Under the pieces are notes generated by a model. The model did not search any database. It was not told the origin of the DNA and worked only from the letters and a program-made list of their open reading frames with translations. The translations under genes were made by a program, and so were the position numbers. From positions 1-13,324 of the forward strand of contig CANQFH010000025.1 in NCBI GenBank assembly GCA_947598425.1: 13,324 nucleotides of DNA, read 5' to 3'. Source of the stretch: an uncultured Bacilli bacterium (GTDB lineage Bacteria; Bacillota_I; Bacilli_A; RF39; UBA660). Numbering within the stretch: position 1 is the first letter of the stretch; every line of letters starts with the position of its first letter. Below, in pieces: positions 6,417-12,998 of this stretch.

Positions 6417-6872
6417 ATGACTATATATATAGCTACAGATCATACAGGAATTGCCTTAAAGAAAGAGATTATTAAGTATTTGAAGGATAATAAAATAGCG
6501 GTAGAAGAGATTGGCTTAGATAATTATGATTTAGATGATTATCCCGATTTTGCTTTTAAATTATGTCATTTAGTATTAAATAAAGAAAAGGCTTTAGGTA
6601 TTTTAATATGTGGTAATGGTATTGGAATGTCTATCGCTGCCAATAAAGTTAAAGGTATTAGATGTGCTAGAGTATTAAATAGCGATGATGCTTTTAAAGC
6701 TAAAAATCATAATGAAGCTAATGTTATTGCTATGGCTAGTACCACTGATATTAAAGATGCTAAAGATATTGTAGATACTTTTATATCTACTAAAAGTGCT
6801 TCAGTTGCTAGACACTTAAAAAGAGTAGCTAAAATCATAAAATATGAAAATGGTGAATATAATGAATTATAA
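6417..6872 (+). CDS. rpiB: Ribose-5-phosphate isomerase B (RpiB/LacA/LacB family)
   Basis: RpiB interconverts ribose 5-phosphate and ribulose 5-phosphate in the non-oxidative pentose phosphate pathway; relatives LacAB isomerise galactose 6-phosphate. The 151-aa length is typical. Visible motifs: IATDHTG at the N-terminus (D8, H9), the active-site loop ILICGNGIGMS (Cys65), ANKVKGIRCA, and NHNEANVIAM (H98). The reading frame is open upstream to 6375 through the rpmE terminator, but the ATG at 6417 is chosen because AAAAGGAG (6401-6408) precedes it and the family N-terminus begins there. In B. subtilis rpiB (ywlF) lies a few genes from spoIIR and mntP, as here. Its 3' end overlaps ywzB. A LacA/B-type substrate cannot be excluded from sequence, but no lac genes are nearby. 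Confidence 0.93.
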   Translation: MTIYIATDHTGIALKKEIIKYLKDNKIAVEEIGLDNYDLDDYPDFAFKLCHLVLNKEKALGILICGNGIGMSIAANKVKGIRCARVLNSDDAFKAKNHNEANVIAMASTTDIKDAKDIVDTFISTKSASVARHLKRVAKIIKYENGEYNEL

Positions 6873-7047
6873 AATATATTTATATGCAATATGTTTATTT
6901 TTTAGTATTTATGTCTTATCAGGAGTAAATTTTGAAAAATTTATGAGAAAAAATAAAGTAATGGAAGCTAGATTTTTAGTGTTAGCTTTAAGTATGGCTT
7001 TATCATATCTCTTATGTAATTTTGTAACCGATATTATTGGATTATAA
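6862..7047 (+). CDS. ywzB: DUF1146 family small membrane protein (YwzB-like)
   Basis: A 61-aa protein with two TM segments (about 5-22 and 38-58) separated by a basic loop FEKFMRKNKVMEARFL. The EARFLVLALSMALSYLLCNF stretch matches the conserved second half of DUF1146/YwzB, a Bacilli-wide family of unknown function that in B. subtilis sits between the ATP synthase operon and murAA-spoIID. The start is ATG 6862, with GGTGA at 6852-6856 five nt upstream; ATGs at 6844 and 6850 are in frame but have no ribosome site and would add a poor N-terminus. It overlaps the end of rpiB by 11 nt, and its stop overlaps the ribosome site of spoIID, so the three are probably translationally coupled. Confidence 0.8.
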   Translation: MNYKIYLYAICLFFSIYVLSGVNFEKFMRKNKVMEARFLVLALSMALSYLLCNFVTDIIGL

Positions 7048-7056
7048 AGGAGAGTC

Positions 7057-7959
7057 ATGAAAAATAGAATACTGGTAGTAATAACTATAGTATTAAGTAT
7101 TATATTAAGTAGTATTAGTAATAAAACCAATACTACTTTTTTTAAGACTATAAAAGAGAAAGAAACGATTAATGTTTTAGATAGTATAACTAATAAGATT
7201 AGTAATTTAGATTTAGAAGAATATATAATTGGTGTTGTCGCTGCTGAAATGCCGGCATCTTTTCAAATGGAAGCATTAAAAGCCCAAGCTGTTGCTTCTA
7301 GAACTTATGCAATATATAAAATAAGTACTAGTAATGGTAGTTATGATGTTGTAACTGATATATCTAATCAAAGTTATATTGATTTAGATAAAATGCATGA
7401 AAAATGGCAAGATGATTTTGATATTTATTATAATAAAATAAAAGAAGCTGTTAATAGTACAAAGAATCAAATAATGACTTATAATGATCAAGTTATCGAG
7501 GCTTATTATTTTGCTATGAGTAATGGGTATACTGAAGATTCTTCTTTAGTATTTAGTGAAAGTAGAGATTATTTACAAAGTGTTGCTTCTTTAAATGAAT
7601 TAAATTTAAAAAATTTTGAAGTAATAAAAGAATTAGATACTTCTTATGTATGTAATAAATTAAATATTAACTGCCCTATTGAGATTCAAAATATTGAAAG
7701 AAGTGCTACTCATAGAGTAAATACTATAACTATTAATAATAAAAAATTTAAAGGGACTGAAGTAAGAAAGTTATTAGAATTAAGATCGACAGATTTTGAT
7801 ATCAATATTAGTAATGATCAAGTTATATTTACTACTAGAGGGTATGGTCATGGTGTTGGTATGAGTCAATATGGTGCTAATGAACTTGCTAAAGATGGTA
7901 AAAGTTATTTAGATATCTTAAATTATTATTATAAAAATATTCAAATAAATTCTATTTAA
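7057..7959 (+). CDS. spoIID: Stage II sporulation protein D (SpoIID), lytic transglycosylase
   Basis: SpoIID cleaves peptidoglycan glycan strands as part of the SpoIID-SpoIIM-SpoIIP engulfment machine in the mother-cell membrane. The 300-aa product has an N-terminal TM anchor (about 5-20). The catalytic block EEYIIGVVAAEMPASF contains the expected Glu (E64), followed by ALKAQAVASRTYA; later come the FAMSNGYTE region (152-160) and the C-terminal signature TRGYGHGVGMSQYGA (260-274). Two cysteines (C199, C206) sit in a short insertion and could form a disulfide. Length is slightly shorter than B. subtilis SpoIID (about 340). AAGGAGAG at 7047-7054 overlaps the ywzB stop. No SpoIIM or SpoIIP is in this window. 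I see no clear sigma-E promoter; transcription may come from rpiB or from within it. Confidence 0.96.
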   Translation: MKNRILVVITIVLSIILSSISNKTNTTFFKTIKEKETINVLDSITNKISNLDLEEYIIGVVAAEMPASFQMEALKAQAVASRTYAIYKISTSNGSYDVVTDISNQSYIDLDKMHEKWQDDFDIYYNKIKEAVNSTKNQIMTYNDQVIEAYYFAMSNGYTEDSSLVFSESRDYLQSVASLNELNLKNFEVIKELDTSYVCNKLNINCPIEIQNIERSATHRVNTITINNKKFKGTEVRKLLELRSTDFDINISNDQVIFTTRGYGHGVGMSQYGANELAKDGKSYLDILNYYYKNIQINSI

Positions 7960-8009
7960 AGTATAAAGATTAAAAATTAGTAAATACTTTTAATAGGATG
8001 GTGAATGAA

Positions 8010-8642
8010 TTGAAGAAAAGGAAATTAAAAGGATTTGTCTTACCAACATTGTATTTACTAATTACTATTAGTGTTTTTGTAGGAGTTATTCTTTTAGGTC
8101 AAAGTAGTGAATTTAAAGAAAGGGATTATCAATATAGTGTTGATGTTGTTGATGATAATGTATCCAGTGTCATTATGGAAGATACTGTAACCTCAAGTGT
8201 TATCGCATCCCCAGTTGATGATAGTAATGTAAGTGCTACTATTCATTTTTATAGTAAAGATAGTACTGAAGAAGAACAAAAAAATAGTTTAATATACTAT
8301 AAAAATACATATATGCCTAATACTGGAGTCTTATATACTGCAGATAATGCTTTTGAAGTAAAGAATGTTTTTCAAGGTAAAGTAAGTGAAATCTTAGATG
8401 ATGAATTTTTTGGTAAATATGTTGTAGTAGAGCATACGAATACTTTAAGAACATACTATTATGGTTTAGATAATATTGCAGTCAATGTTGGTGATGAATT
8501 ATCTACTGGTACAATTATTGGTACAAGTAAAAATAATGAAATAACTACTTCTAAACAATCTTTCTTATTAGAGGTATATCATAATAATGAACTTATTAAT
8601 CCTGAAAAGTTTATTGGTACTAAAATAACTGATTATAATTAA
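8010..8642 (+). CDS. spoIIQ: SpoIIQ-like membrane protein with degenerate M23/LytM domain
   Basis: SpoIIQ is the forespore protein that binds SpoIIIAH across the septum to hold the engulfing membrane and build the feeding channel. The product has a basic start (MKKRKLKGF), one TM segment (about residues 9-30), a Ser/Asp/Val-rich stalk, and a LytM/M23 fold; numbering below counts from ATG 7998. All zinc-ligand positions appear lost: H-x-x-x-D becomes N108..L112, the YAHL His becomes Gly, and H-x-H becomes S188..L190, while scaffold motifs (VVVEHTN, VNVGDELSTGTIIGTS, NPEKFIG) remain. So it is structural, not a peptidase. TTG 8010 is preferred because GGTGA (8000-8004) is 5 nt upstream; ATG 7998 is in frame (4 residues longer) but lacks a ribosome site. 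Synteny after spoIID matches B. subtilis. Confidence 0.88.
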   Translation: MKKRKLKGFVLPTLYLLITISVFVGVILLGQSSEFKERDYQYSVDVVDDNVSSVIMEDTVTSSVIASPVDDSNVSATIHFYSKDSTEEEQKNSLIYYKNTYMPNTGVLYTADNAFEVKNVFQGKVSEILDDEFFGKYVVVEHTNTLRTYYYGLDNIAVNVGDELSTGTIIGTSKNNEITTSKQSFLLEVYHNNELINPEKFIGTKITDYN

Positions 8643-8644
8643 TA

Positions 8645-9235
8645 ATGGATAATATAATATATTTAGATGACTATATTAATTTATATAATACTAAGTTAGA
8701 TAAATTAATAGTATATAAACCATATAAAGATACTTTAAAATATGGTCATATTATTAATAGAGATAAATTTATCAAAATAATGAATAAAATATTAAAAGAA
8801 TATCATTTAAATAAAAATATCTTTAATAGTAATATAACTATATTAATTAATCAAAGTTATTCTAATATAGATAAATATCTTTTAAAAGAAGTATTAGAAG
8901 AATTAAATTATCATCAAATTAAATTTATAAATATCGTTAATTATTTAAATATTAAGAAAGATGAATTATATATAGAATATAATAATAGTTATAGTGTATT
9001 TAATTATTTAGATATTTATGGTAACGTTAGTTATCATATTTATAATAATGACTATATTATAGATAAATTGGTAGATAAGATTATAAATATCATTAATAAA
9101 AAGAAAGTTATCATATATGGTAAAGGTTATGAAAGATTAGTAAACTTGATTAATAATAAAATAGATAATTATTATTATTATGAAGATAGTTATAATATAA
9201 TAATAAAAAAATATTTAGAAAGTAGTGTCAAGTAA
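8645..9235 (+). CDS. Short, divergent actin/MreB-fold-like protein at the mbl position
   Basis: No clear named family. The 196-aa product is rich in Asn, Ile, Tyr and Lys and has no TM segment or signal. By eye its order of elements follows the middle and end of MreB/Mbl/FtsA-type proteins: residues 21-46 (KPYKDTLKYGHIINRDKFI) resemble the MreB segment RPxKDGVIxDxxVTE; 62-95 (ITILINQSYSNIDKYLLKE) resembles VVICVPSGxTExExRAxxE; 107-135 resembles the strand-turn after phosphate loop 2; 153-163 (KKVIIYGKGYE) resembles the adenosine motif VLTGGGAxL. The first phosphate loop (DxGTxxT) and DxGGGTT glycines are absent, and length is about 60% of Mbl, so ATP binding is unlikely. In B. subtilis spoIIQ is followed, after spoIIID, by mbl. 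It starts 2 nt after spoIIQ without a visible ribosome site. The gene is likely real; the homology is a hypothesis. Confidence 0.7.
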   Translation: MDNIIYLDDYINLYNTKLDKLIVYKPYKDTLKYGHIINRDKFIKIMNKILKEYHLNKNIFNSNITILINQSYSNIDKYLLKEVLEELNYHQIKFINIVNYLNIKKDELYIEYNNSYSVFNYLDIYGNVSYHIYNNDYIIDKLVDKIINIINKKKVIIYGKGYERLVNLINNKIDNYYYYEDSYNIIIKKYLESSVK

Positions 9236-9276
9236 GAGTAAGTTAAATATAAGAGCTTTCAATTAAAAAATAATTT

Positions 9277-9285
9277 TGATATTAT
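9277..9285 (+). promoter_or_regulatory. Possible extended -10 promoter for csp
   Basis: TG-A-TATTAT at 9277-9285, with a weak TTTCAA at 9257-9262 at 17-nt spacing. A start near 9292 would give a leader of about 95 nt, in line with the long leaders of many cold-shock genes. Plausible but not strong. Confidence 0.4.
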
Positions 9286-9305
9286 AGAAAAGGCTGTAAA
9301 GATGA

Positions 9306-9323
9306 ATGTCGAAATATGTCGAA
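9306..9323 (+). repeat. Direct repeat of ATGTCGAA in csp leader
   Basis: ATGTCGAA occurs at 9306-9313 and again at 9316-9323, start to start exactly 10 nt, in the predicted csp leader. CpG-containing octamers are rare in this AT-rich DNA, so the pair stands out. It could be a protein-binding site on one DNA face, a single-stranded RNA motif for cold-shock protein, or chance. Confidence 0.45.
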
Positions 9324-9387
9324 CGAATTTTCTTGATAATTAAGCGTGATTATGCAATAATTAGTATGAAGAAAAGAGGTGGGATGT

Positions 9388-9600
9388 ATGCATGGCAAAG
9401 TCAAATGGTTTAATAATGACAAAGGCTATGGATTTATCGAATATGATAATTTAGAAGATATCTTTGTTCATTATTCAGCTATTGTTAAAGAAGGTTATAA
9501 AACATTAAGTGAAGGTGCATTAGTAAAATTTAAGCTAGTGGAAACATCTAAAGGATTACAAGCAGTTGATGTTGTTGAAGAACAAAAGACTATTGTGTAG
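9388..9600 (+). CDS. csp: Cold-shock domain protein (CspA family)
   Basis: A single cold-shock (OB-fold) domain protein that binds single-stranded RNA/DNA and acts as an RNA chaperone. The 70-aa product shows the family layout: KVKWFNNDKGYGFIEY with RNP1 (KGYGFI, 12-17) and RNP2 (DIFVHYS, 24-30), then VKFKLVETSKGLQAVDV. The start is ATG 9388 (MHGKVKW), the usual family N-terminus, with GAGGTG at 9376-9381 six nt upstream; an in-frame GTG at 9379 would lie inside the ribosome site. A leader of about 95 nt with an octamer repeat precedes it and a strong terminator follows, so it is transcribed alone. The C-terminal tail EEQKTIV is slightly longer than the typical 66-67 aa. Confidence 0.95.
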   Translation: MHGKVKWFNNDKGYGFIEYDNLEDIFVHYSAIVKEGYKTLSEGALVKFKLVETSKGLQAVDVVEEQKTIV

Positions 9601-9642
9601 GATATGCATAACTATCCCTAAGAAGTAATTATACGGGTAATT

Positions 9643-9669
9643 AAAGAAAAAGATGGCTTTTTCTTTTTT
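9643..9669 (+). terminator. Intrinsic terminator after csp
   Basis: A perfect 10-bp stem AAAGAAAAAG/CTTTTTCTTT (9643-9652 with 9657-9666), ATGG loop, continuing into further T residues. It lies 42 nt after the csp stop and just before the hpf promoter. Confidence 0.85.
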
Positions 9670-9670
9670 G

Positions 9671-9700
9671 TTGAGTTTTAATTATGGTTTATGTTAAAAT
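9671..9700 (+). promoter_or_regulatory. Extended -10 promoter for hpf
   Basis: TTGAGT at 9671-9676, 18-nt spacer, TAAAAT at 9695-9700 with TG at 9692-9693 (TG-T-TAAAAT). Expected start about 9707, close to the AAGGAG site at 9707-9712, so the true start may be slightly upstream or the leader is very short. No sigma-B type promoter was recognised. Confidence 0.55.
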
Positions 9701-9721
9701 ATAGTTAAGGAGATGATACAA

Positions 9722-10249
9722 ATGAAATATGTTATAAGAGGGGATAAATTAACAGTAACTAAGTCTATTAAAGATTATATTACTGAAAAGTTAGATAAGC
9801 TCAATAAATATTATGAAAATAATCAAGATATTGAGTGTAAAGTTGTTATTAGAAGTAAGAATAATATTGAAGCCATTGAAGTTACAATACCAATGAATAA
9901 ATTTATTTTAAGAGCAGAAGAAGCCTGTGATGATTTATATGCTGCGATTGATTTAGTAGTAGATAAATTAGAAGGACAAATAAGAAAAAATAAAACAAAA
10001 TTAAAGAAGAGATATGAAAAAGAAGAAATACCAGAAATGAGCTTTGATTTTGATGAATTAGAAAGTGAAGAAGAAGATATTGTGAAAAGAAAGAATATTG
10101 ATACGAAACCAATGGATGAAGAAGAAGCTTTATTACAAATGAATTTATTAAATCATGACTTCTTTGTGTTTAAGAATGTTAATGAAGAATGTGTATCAGT
10201 ATTATATAGAAGAAAAGATAAAAAATATGGTATTATTAATGTTAAATAG
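9722..10249 (+). CDS. hpf: Long-form ribosome hibernation promoting factor (HPF)
   Basis: Long HPF binds the decoding region of idle 70S ribosomes and joins two of them into inactive 100S dimers. The 175-aa product has an N-terminal RaiA/YfiA domain (about 1-100: MKYVIRGDKLTVTKSIKDYI, then AEEACDDLYAAIDLVVDKLEGQ), a charged acidic linker, and the C-terminal dimerisation domain (about 120-175: RKNIDTKPMDEEEALLQMNL, ending YRRKDKKYGIINV). Presence of the second domain makes it the long form typical of Firmicutes. The start is ATG 9722, placed 9 nt after AAGGAG (9707-9712); an in-frame ATG at 9713 directly abuts that site and is unlikely. It lies just upstream of secA, as in B. subtilis (yvyD-secA). 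It has its own promoter and terminator. Confidence 0.96.
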   Translation: MKYVIRGDKLTVTKSIKDYITEKLDKLNKYYENNQDIECKVVIRSKNNIEAIEVTIPMNKFILRAEEACDDLYAAIDLVVDKLEGQIRKNKTKLKKRYEKEEIPEMSFDFDELESEEEDIVKRKNIDTKPMDEEEALLQMNLLNHDFFVFKNVNEECVSVLYRRKDKKYGIINVK

Positions 10250-10277
10250 AGGTAATTTATAAGACCTCTTTTTATTT
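10248..10277 (+). terminator. Intrinsic terminator overlapping the hpf stop codon
   Basis: A 6-bp GC-containing stem AGAGGT/ACCTCT (10248-10253 with 10264-10269), 10-nt loop, then TTTTATTTTAT. The left arm begins inside the TAG stop of hpf. Confidence 0.75.
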
Positions 10278-10303
10278 TATTGTGAAAAATTAATGTTTAA
10301 ACT

Positions 10304-10331
10304 TTGAGAAATAATTAGCACGTGTTATAAT
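10304..10331 (+). promoter_or_regulatory. Extended -10 promoter for secA
   Basis: TTGAGA at 10304-10309, 16-nt spacer, TATAAT at 10326-10331 preceded by TG at 10323-10324. Expected start about 10338, leaving a leader of about 12 nt that holds only the GAGGTGG ribosome site. Confidence 0.75.
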
Positions 10332-10349
10332 AAATGGGTGAGGTGGATT

Positions 10350-12836
10350 ATGGGAATATTCAAAAAACTATTAAATAGTGAATATAAAGAATTAAAAAGA
10401 TTTGAAAAATTAGCTGATCAAATTGTTGCATTAGATGAAGAGATGCAAAAATTAAAAGATGAAGATTTTTCAAAGAAGACTTTAGAATTTAAAGATAGAT
10501 TAAAAAATGGTGAAACTTTAGATGATATTTTAGTGGAGGCTTTTGCTTTAGTTAGAGAAGCTGCATCTCGAAAATTAGGAGAAAAAGCTTTTTATGTCCA
10601 ACTTTTAGGAGGACTTGCTACTCATTATGGTAATATTGCGGAGTTAAAAACTGGTGAAGGTAAAACTTTAACTACAATTTTTCCAGCTTATGTTAATGCC
10701 TTAACTGGTGAGGGTGTTCATGTTGTTACTACTAATGAGTATTTGTCAACAAGAAATGCTGAATGGATGCGTCCAGTATATGAGTTACTTGGAGTAAGTG
10801 TCGGTATTAATTTAAGAGAAATGTCTCCAAAAGAAAAGCAAGAAGCTTATAATTGTGATATCTTATATTCTACTAATAATGAGATTGGTTTTGATTATTT
10901 AAGAGATAATATGGTAGTAAGATGTGAAGATCGAGTTCAAAGACCACTTAATTATTGTATTATTGATGAAGTTGATTCCATATTAATAGATGAAGCGAGA
11001 ACTCCACTTATTATCAGTGGTGGTAAGTTTAATTCTAAGAATCTTTATGTTGATGCAGATAGAGCGGTTAAAAGATTAAAAGAAACTGAAGATTATGAAA
11101 TAGATGTTAAAACTAAGAATGTGTCTTTAACTGAAGAAGGTAGTAGAAAGATTGAAAAATTCTTTAATTTAAAGAATTTATATGATTTAGATAATACGGC
11201 TTTAGTTCATCATATTAATCAAGCTTTAAAGGCTAATTATGGTTTTAAAAAAGATGTTGATTATGTGGTTACTAATGATGAAGTTATAATTGTTGATCAA
11301 TTTACTGGTAGACTTATGCATGGTAGACAATTTAGTGATGGGTTACACCAAGCAATTGAAGCTAAAGAAAATGTTACTATTAATACTGAGACTAAAACCA
11401 TGGCAACAATTACTTTCCAAAATTTATTTAGAATGTATCGCAAATTATCAGGTATGACAGGTACAGCTAAAACTGAAGAAGAAGAATTTAGAAATATTTA
11501 TAATATGTATGTTATTGAAATACCTACTAATAAAGAAGTTATTAGAGAAGATTATGCTGATTTAGTTTATGCTACTAGTCGTGGTAAATATAATGCAATT
11601 ATTAAATATATTGAAGAGGTTCATAAAACTGGAGAACCAATATTAATTGGTACTATCTCCGTTGAAGCTAATGAATATTTAAGTTCTTTATTAAAAAAAG
11701 CTGGATTAAAGCATGAAGTATTAAATGCTAAGAATCATGAAAGAGAAGCTGAAATTATTGCTAAAGCTGGTGAAGTGGGAGCAATAACACTTGCAACTAA
11801 TATGGCTGGTCGTGGTACCGATATTAAGTTAGGTGAAGGCGTTAAAGAACTTGGTGGTCTATGTGTTATTGGTACTGAAAGACACGAATCACGTCGTATT
11901 GATAATCAATTAAGAGGTCGTGCTGGAAGACAAGGAGATCCAGGTAAAAGTCAATTCTTTGTATCTTTTGAAGATGATTTAATGCGTCGTTTTGGTACAG
12001 AAAAGATAAAAGTCATGTTAGCTAATTTAGGTATTGATGAAAATCAAGCTATTCGTTCTAAAGCTTTAACTAAGAGTATTGAATCAGCTCAAAAGAAGGT
12101 TGAAGGTAATAACTATGATATTCGTAAAACTTTATTAGATTATGATAATGTTTTAAATGAACAAAGAGAGATTATTTATGGTAGAAGAAATGAAATATTA
12201 GAAAAAGAAAGTATTCATGATAGTATTTTAGATGTATTTAAAAATACAATAGATAATTTAATTAGTTCTCATACTAATAAAGATAATAAAGTTACTATTG
12301 ATGATTTAAAAGATATTGTTGATTATGTAAATACTAATTATTTAAAAAATAATAATTTAAAATTAGATGATGTTAAAGATTTATCTATAAAAGATTTAAA
12401 TCAAAAAATATATGATTTAATCATAGCGGATTATGAAAAGAAAATGATTGATACTCCAGTTATGAATGAATTTGAGAAAGCTATTTCTCTTCGTATTATC
12501 GATTCTAATTGGGTTGAACATATGAGTGCCATGGAGCATTTAAAAGAAGGTATTTCTCTTCGTGGTTATAGTCAAACTAATCCAATTCAAGCTTATACAA
12601 TGGAAGGGTTTGAATTATTTGATGATATGCTTGTAAAAATAGAAGAATTAACAGCTCAATTCTTATTAAAAGCTGAAGTAAGACAAAATTCTGAAAGAAA
12701 ACAAACTTTAAATGGTGTTGCTAATGATGGCAAAGAAAGTGTTAAAAATGCTCCAAAAAGAGTAACCAAAATAGGTAGAAATGATCCATGTCCATGTGGC
12801 TCAGGTAAGAAATATAAAAACTGTTGTGGAAAATGA
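10350..12836 (+). CDS. secA: Preprotein translocase ATPase SecA
   Basis: SecA is the motor that pushes unfolded preproteins through SecYEG. The 828-aa product is full length. In order: N-terminal helix, nucleotide-binding domain 1 with Walker A KTGEGKT (100-106) and Walker B DEVDS (206-210) followed by ILIDEARTPLIISG, the preprotein cross-linking domain, the FRMYRKLSGMTGTA region, NBD2 with TNMAGRGTDI and the arginine-finger block QLRGRAGRQGDPG, the helical wing/scaffold, and the C-terminal SEC-C zinc motif CPCGSGKKYKNCC (C814, C816, C825, C826), which binds SecB or ribosomes in other bacteria. The start is ATG 10350, 3 nt after GAGGTGG; an in-frame GTG at 10338 coincides with the predicted transcript start. 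It ends in TGA, showing TGA is a stop here. prfB, its usual Firmicutes follower, is absent. Confidence 0.98.
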   Translation: MGIFKKLLNSEYKELKRFEKLADQIVALDEEMQKLKDEDFSKKTLEFKDRLKNGETLDDILVEAFALVREAASRKLGEKAFYVQLLGGLATHYGNIAELKTGEGKTLTTIFPAYVNALTGEGVHVVTTNEYLSTRNAEWMRPVYELLGVSVGINLREMSPKEKQEAYNCDILYSTNNEIGFDYLRDNMVVRCEDRVQRPLNYCIIDEVDSILIDEARTPLIISGGKFNSKNLYVDADRAVKRLKETEDYEIDVKTKNVSLTEEGSRKIEKFFNLKNLYDLDNTALVHHINQALKANYGFKKDVDYVVTNDEVIIVDQFTGRLMHGRQFSDGLHQAIEAKENVTINTETKTMATITFQNLFRMYRKLSGMTGTAKTEEEEFRNIYNMYVIEIPTNKEVIREDYADLVYATSRGKYNAIIKYIEEVHKTGEPILIGTISVEANEYLSSLLKKAGLKHEVLNAKNHEREAEIIAKAGEVGAITLATNMAGRGTDIKLGEGVKELGGLCVIGTERHESRRIDNQLRGRAGRQGDPGKSQFFVSFEDDLMRRFGTEKIKVMLANLGIDENQAIRSKALTKSIESAQKKVEGNNYDIRKTLLDYDNVLNEQREIIYGRRNEILEKESIHDSILDVFKNTIDNLISSHTNKDNKVTIDDLKDIVDYVNTNYLKNNNLKLDDVKDLSIKDLNQKIYDLIIADYEKKMIDTPVMNEFEKAISLRIIDSNWVEHMSAMEHLKEGISLRGYSQTNPIQAYTMEGFELFDDMLVKIEELTAQFLLKAEVRQNSERKQTLNGVANDGKESVKNAPKRVTKIGRNDPCPCGSGKKYKNCCGK

Positions 12837-12998
12837 GATAAATAAAGTAATTTAGAAAATGTTAATTAATAAAAAATATAATCTAATTTAAATTTTGTCA
12901 ACTAAAAAATAAAAAAAGTGATAAAAAAAATACGTAAAATAAAGGGTGCCGCGATATTATAAATGGTTGACATCTTTTAAATTTAAGGAGGTGTATAA

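Noticed and set aside
10338..10349. GTG start for secA at 10338
   Set aside because: It lies at the predicted transcript start and inside the ribosome site region; ATG 10350 has the usual SecA N-terminus.
12834..12836. Alternative genetic code with TGA as Trp
   Set aside because: secA ends in TGA right after its canonical SEC-C motif, and Trp is TGG throughout (for example the WW of SpoIIR), so the standard bacterial code applies.
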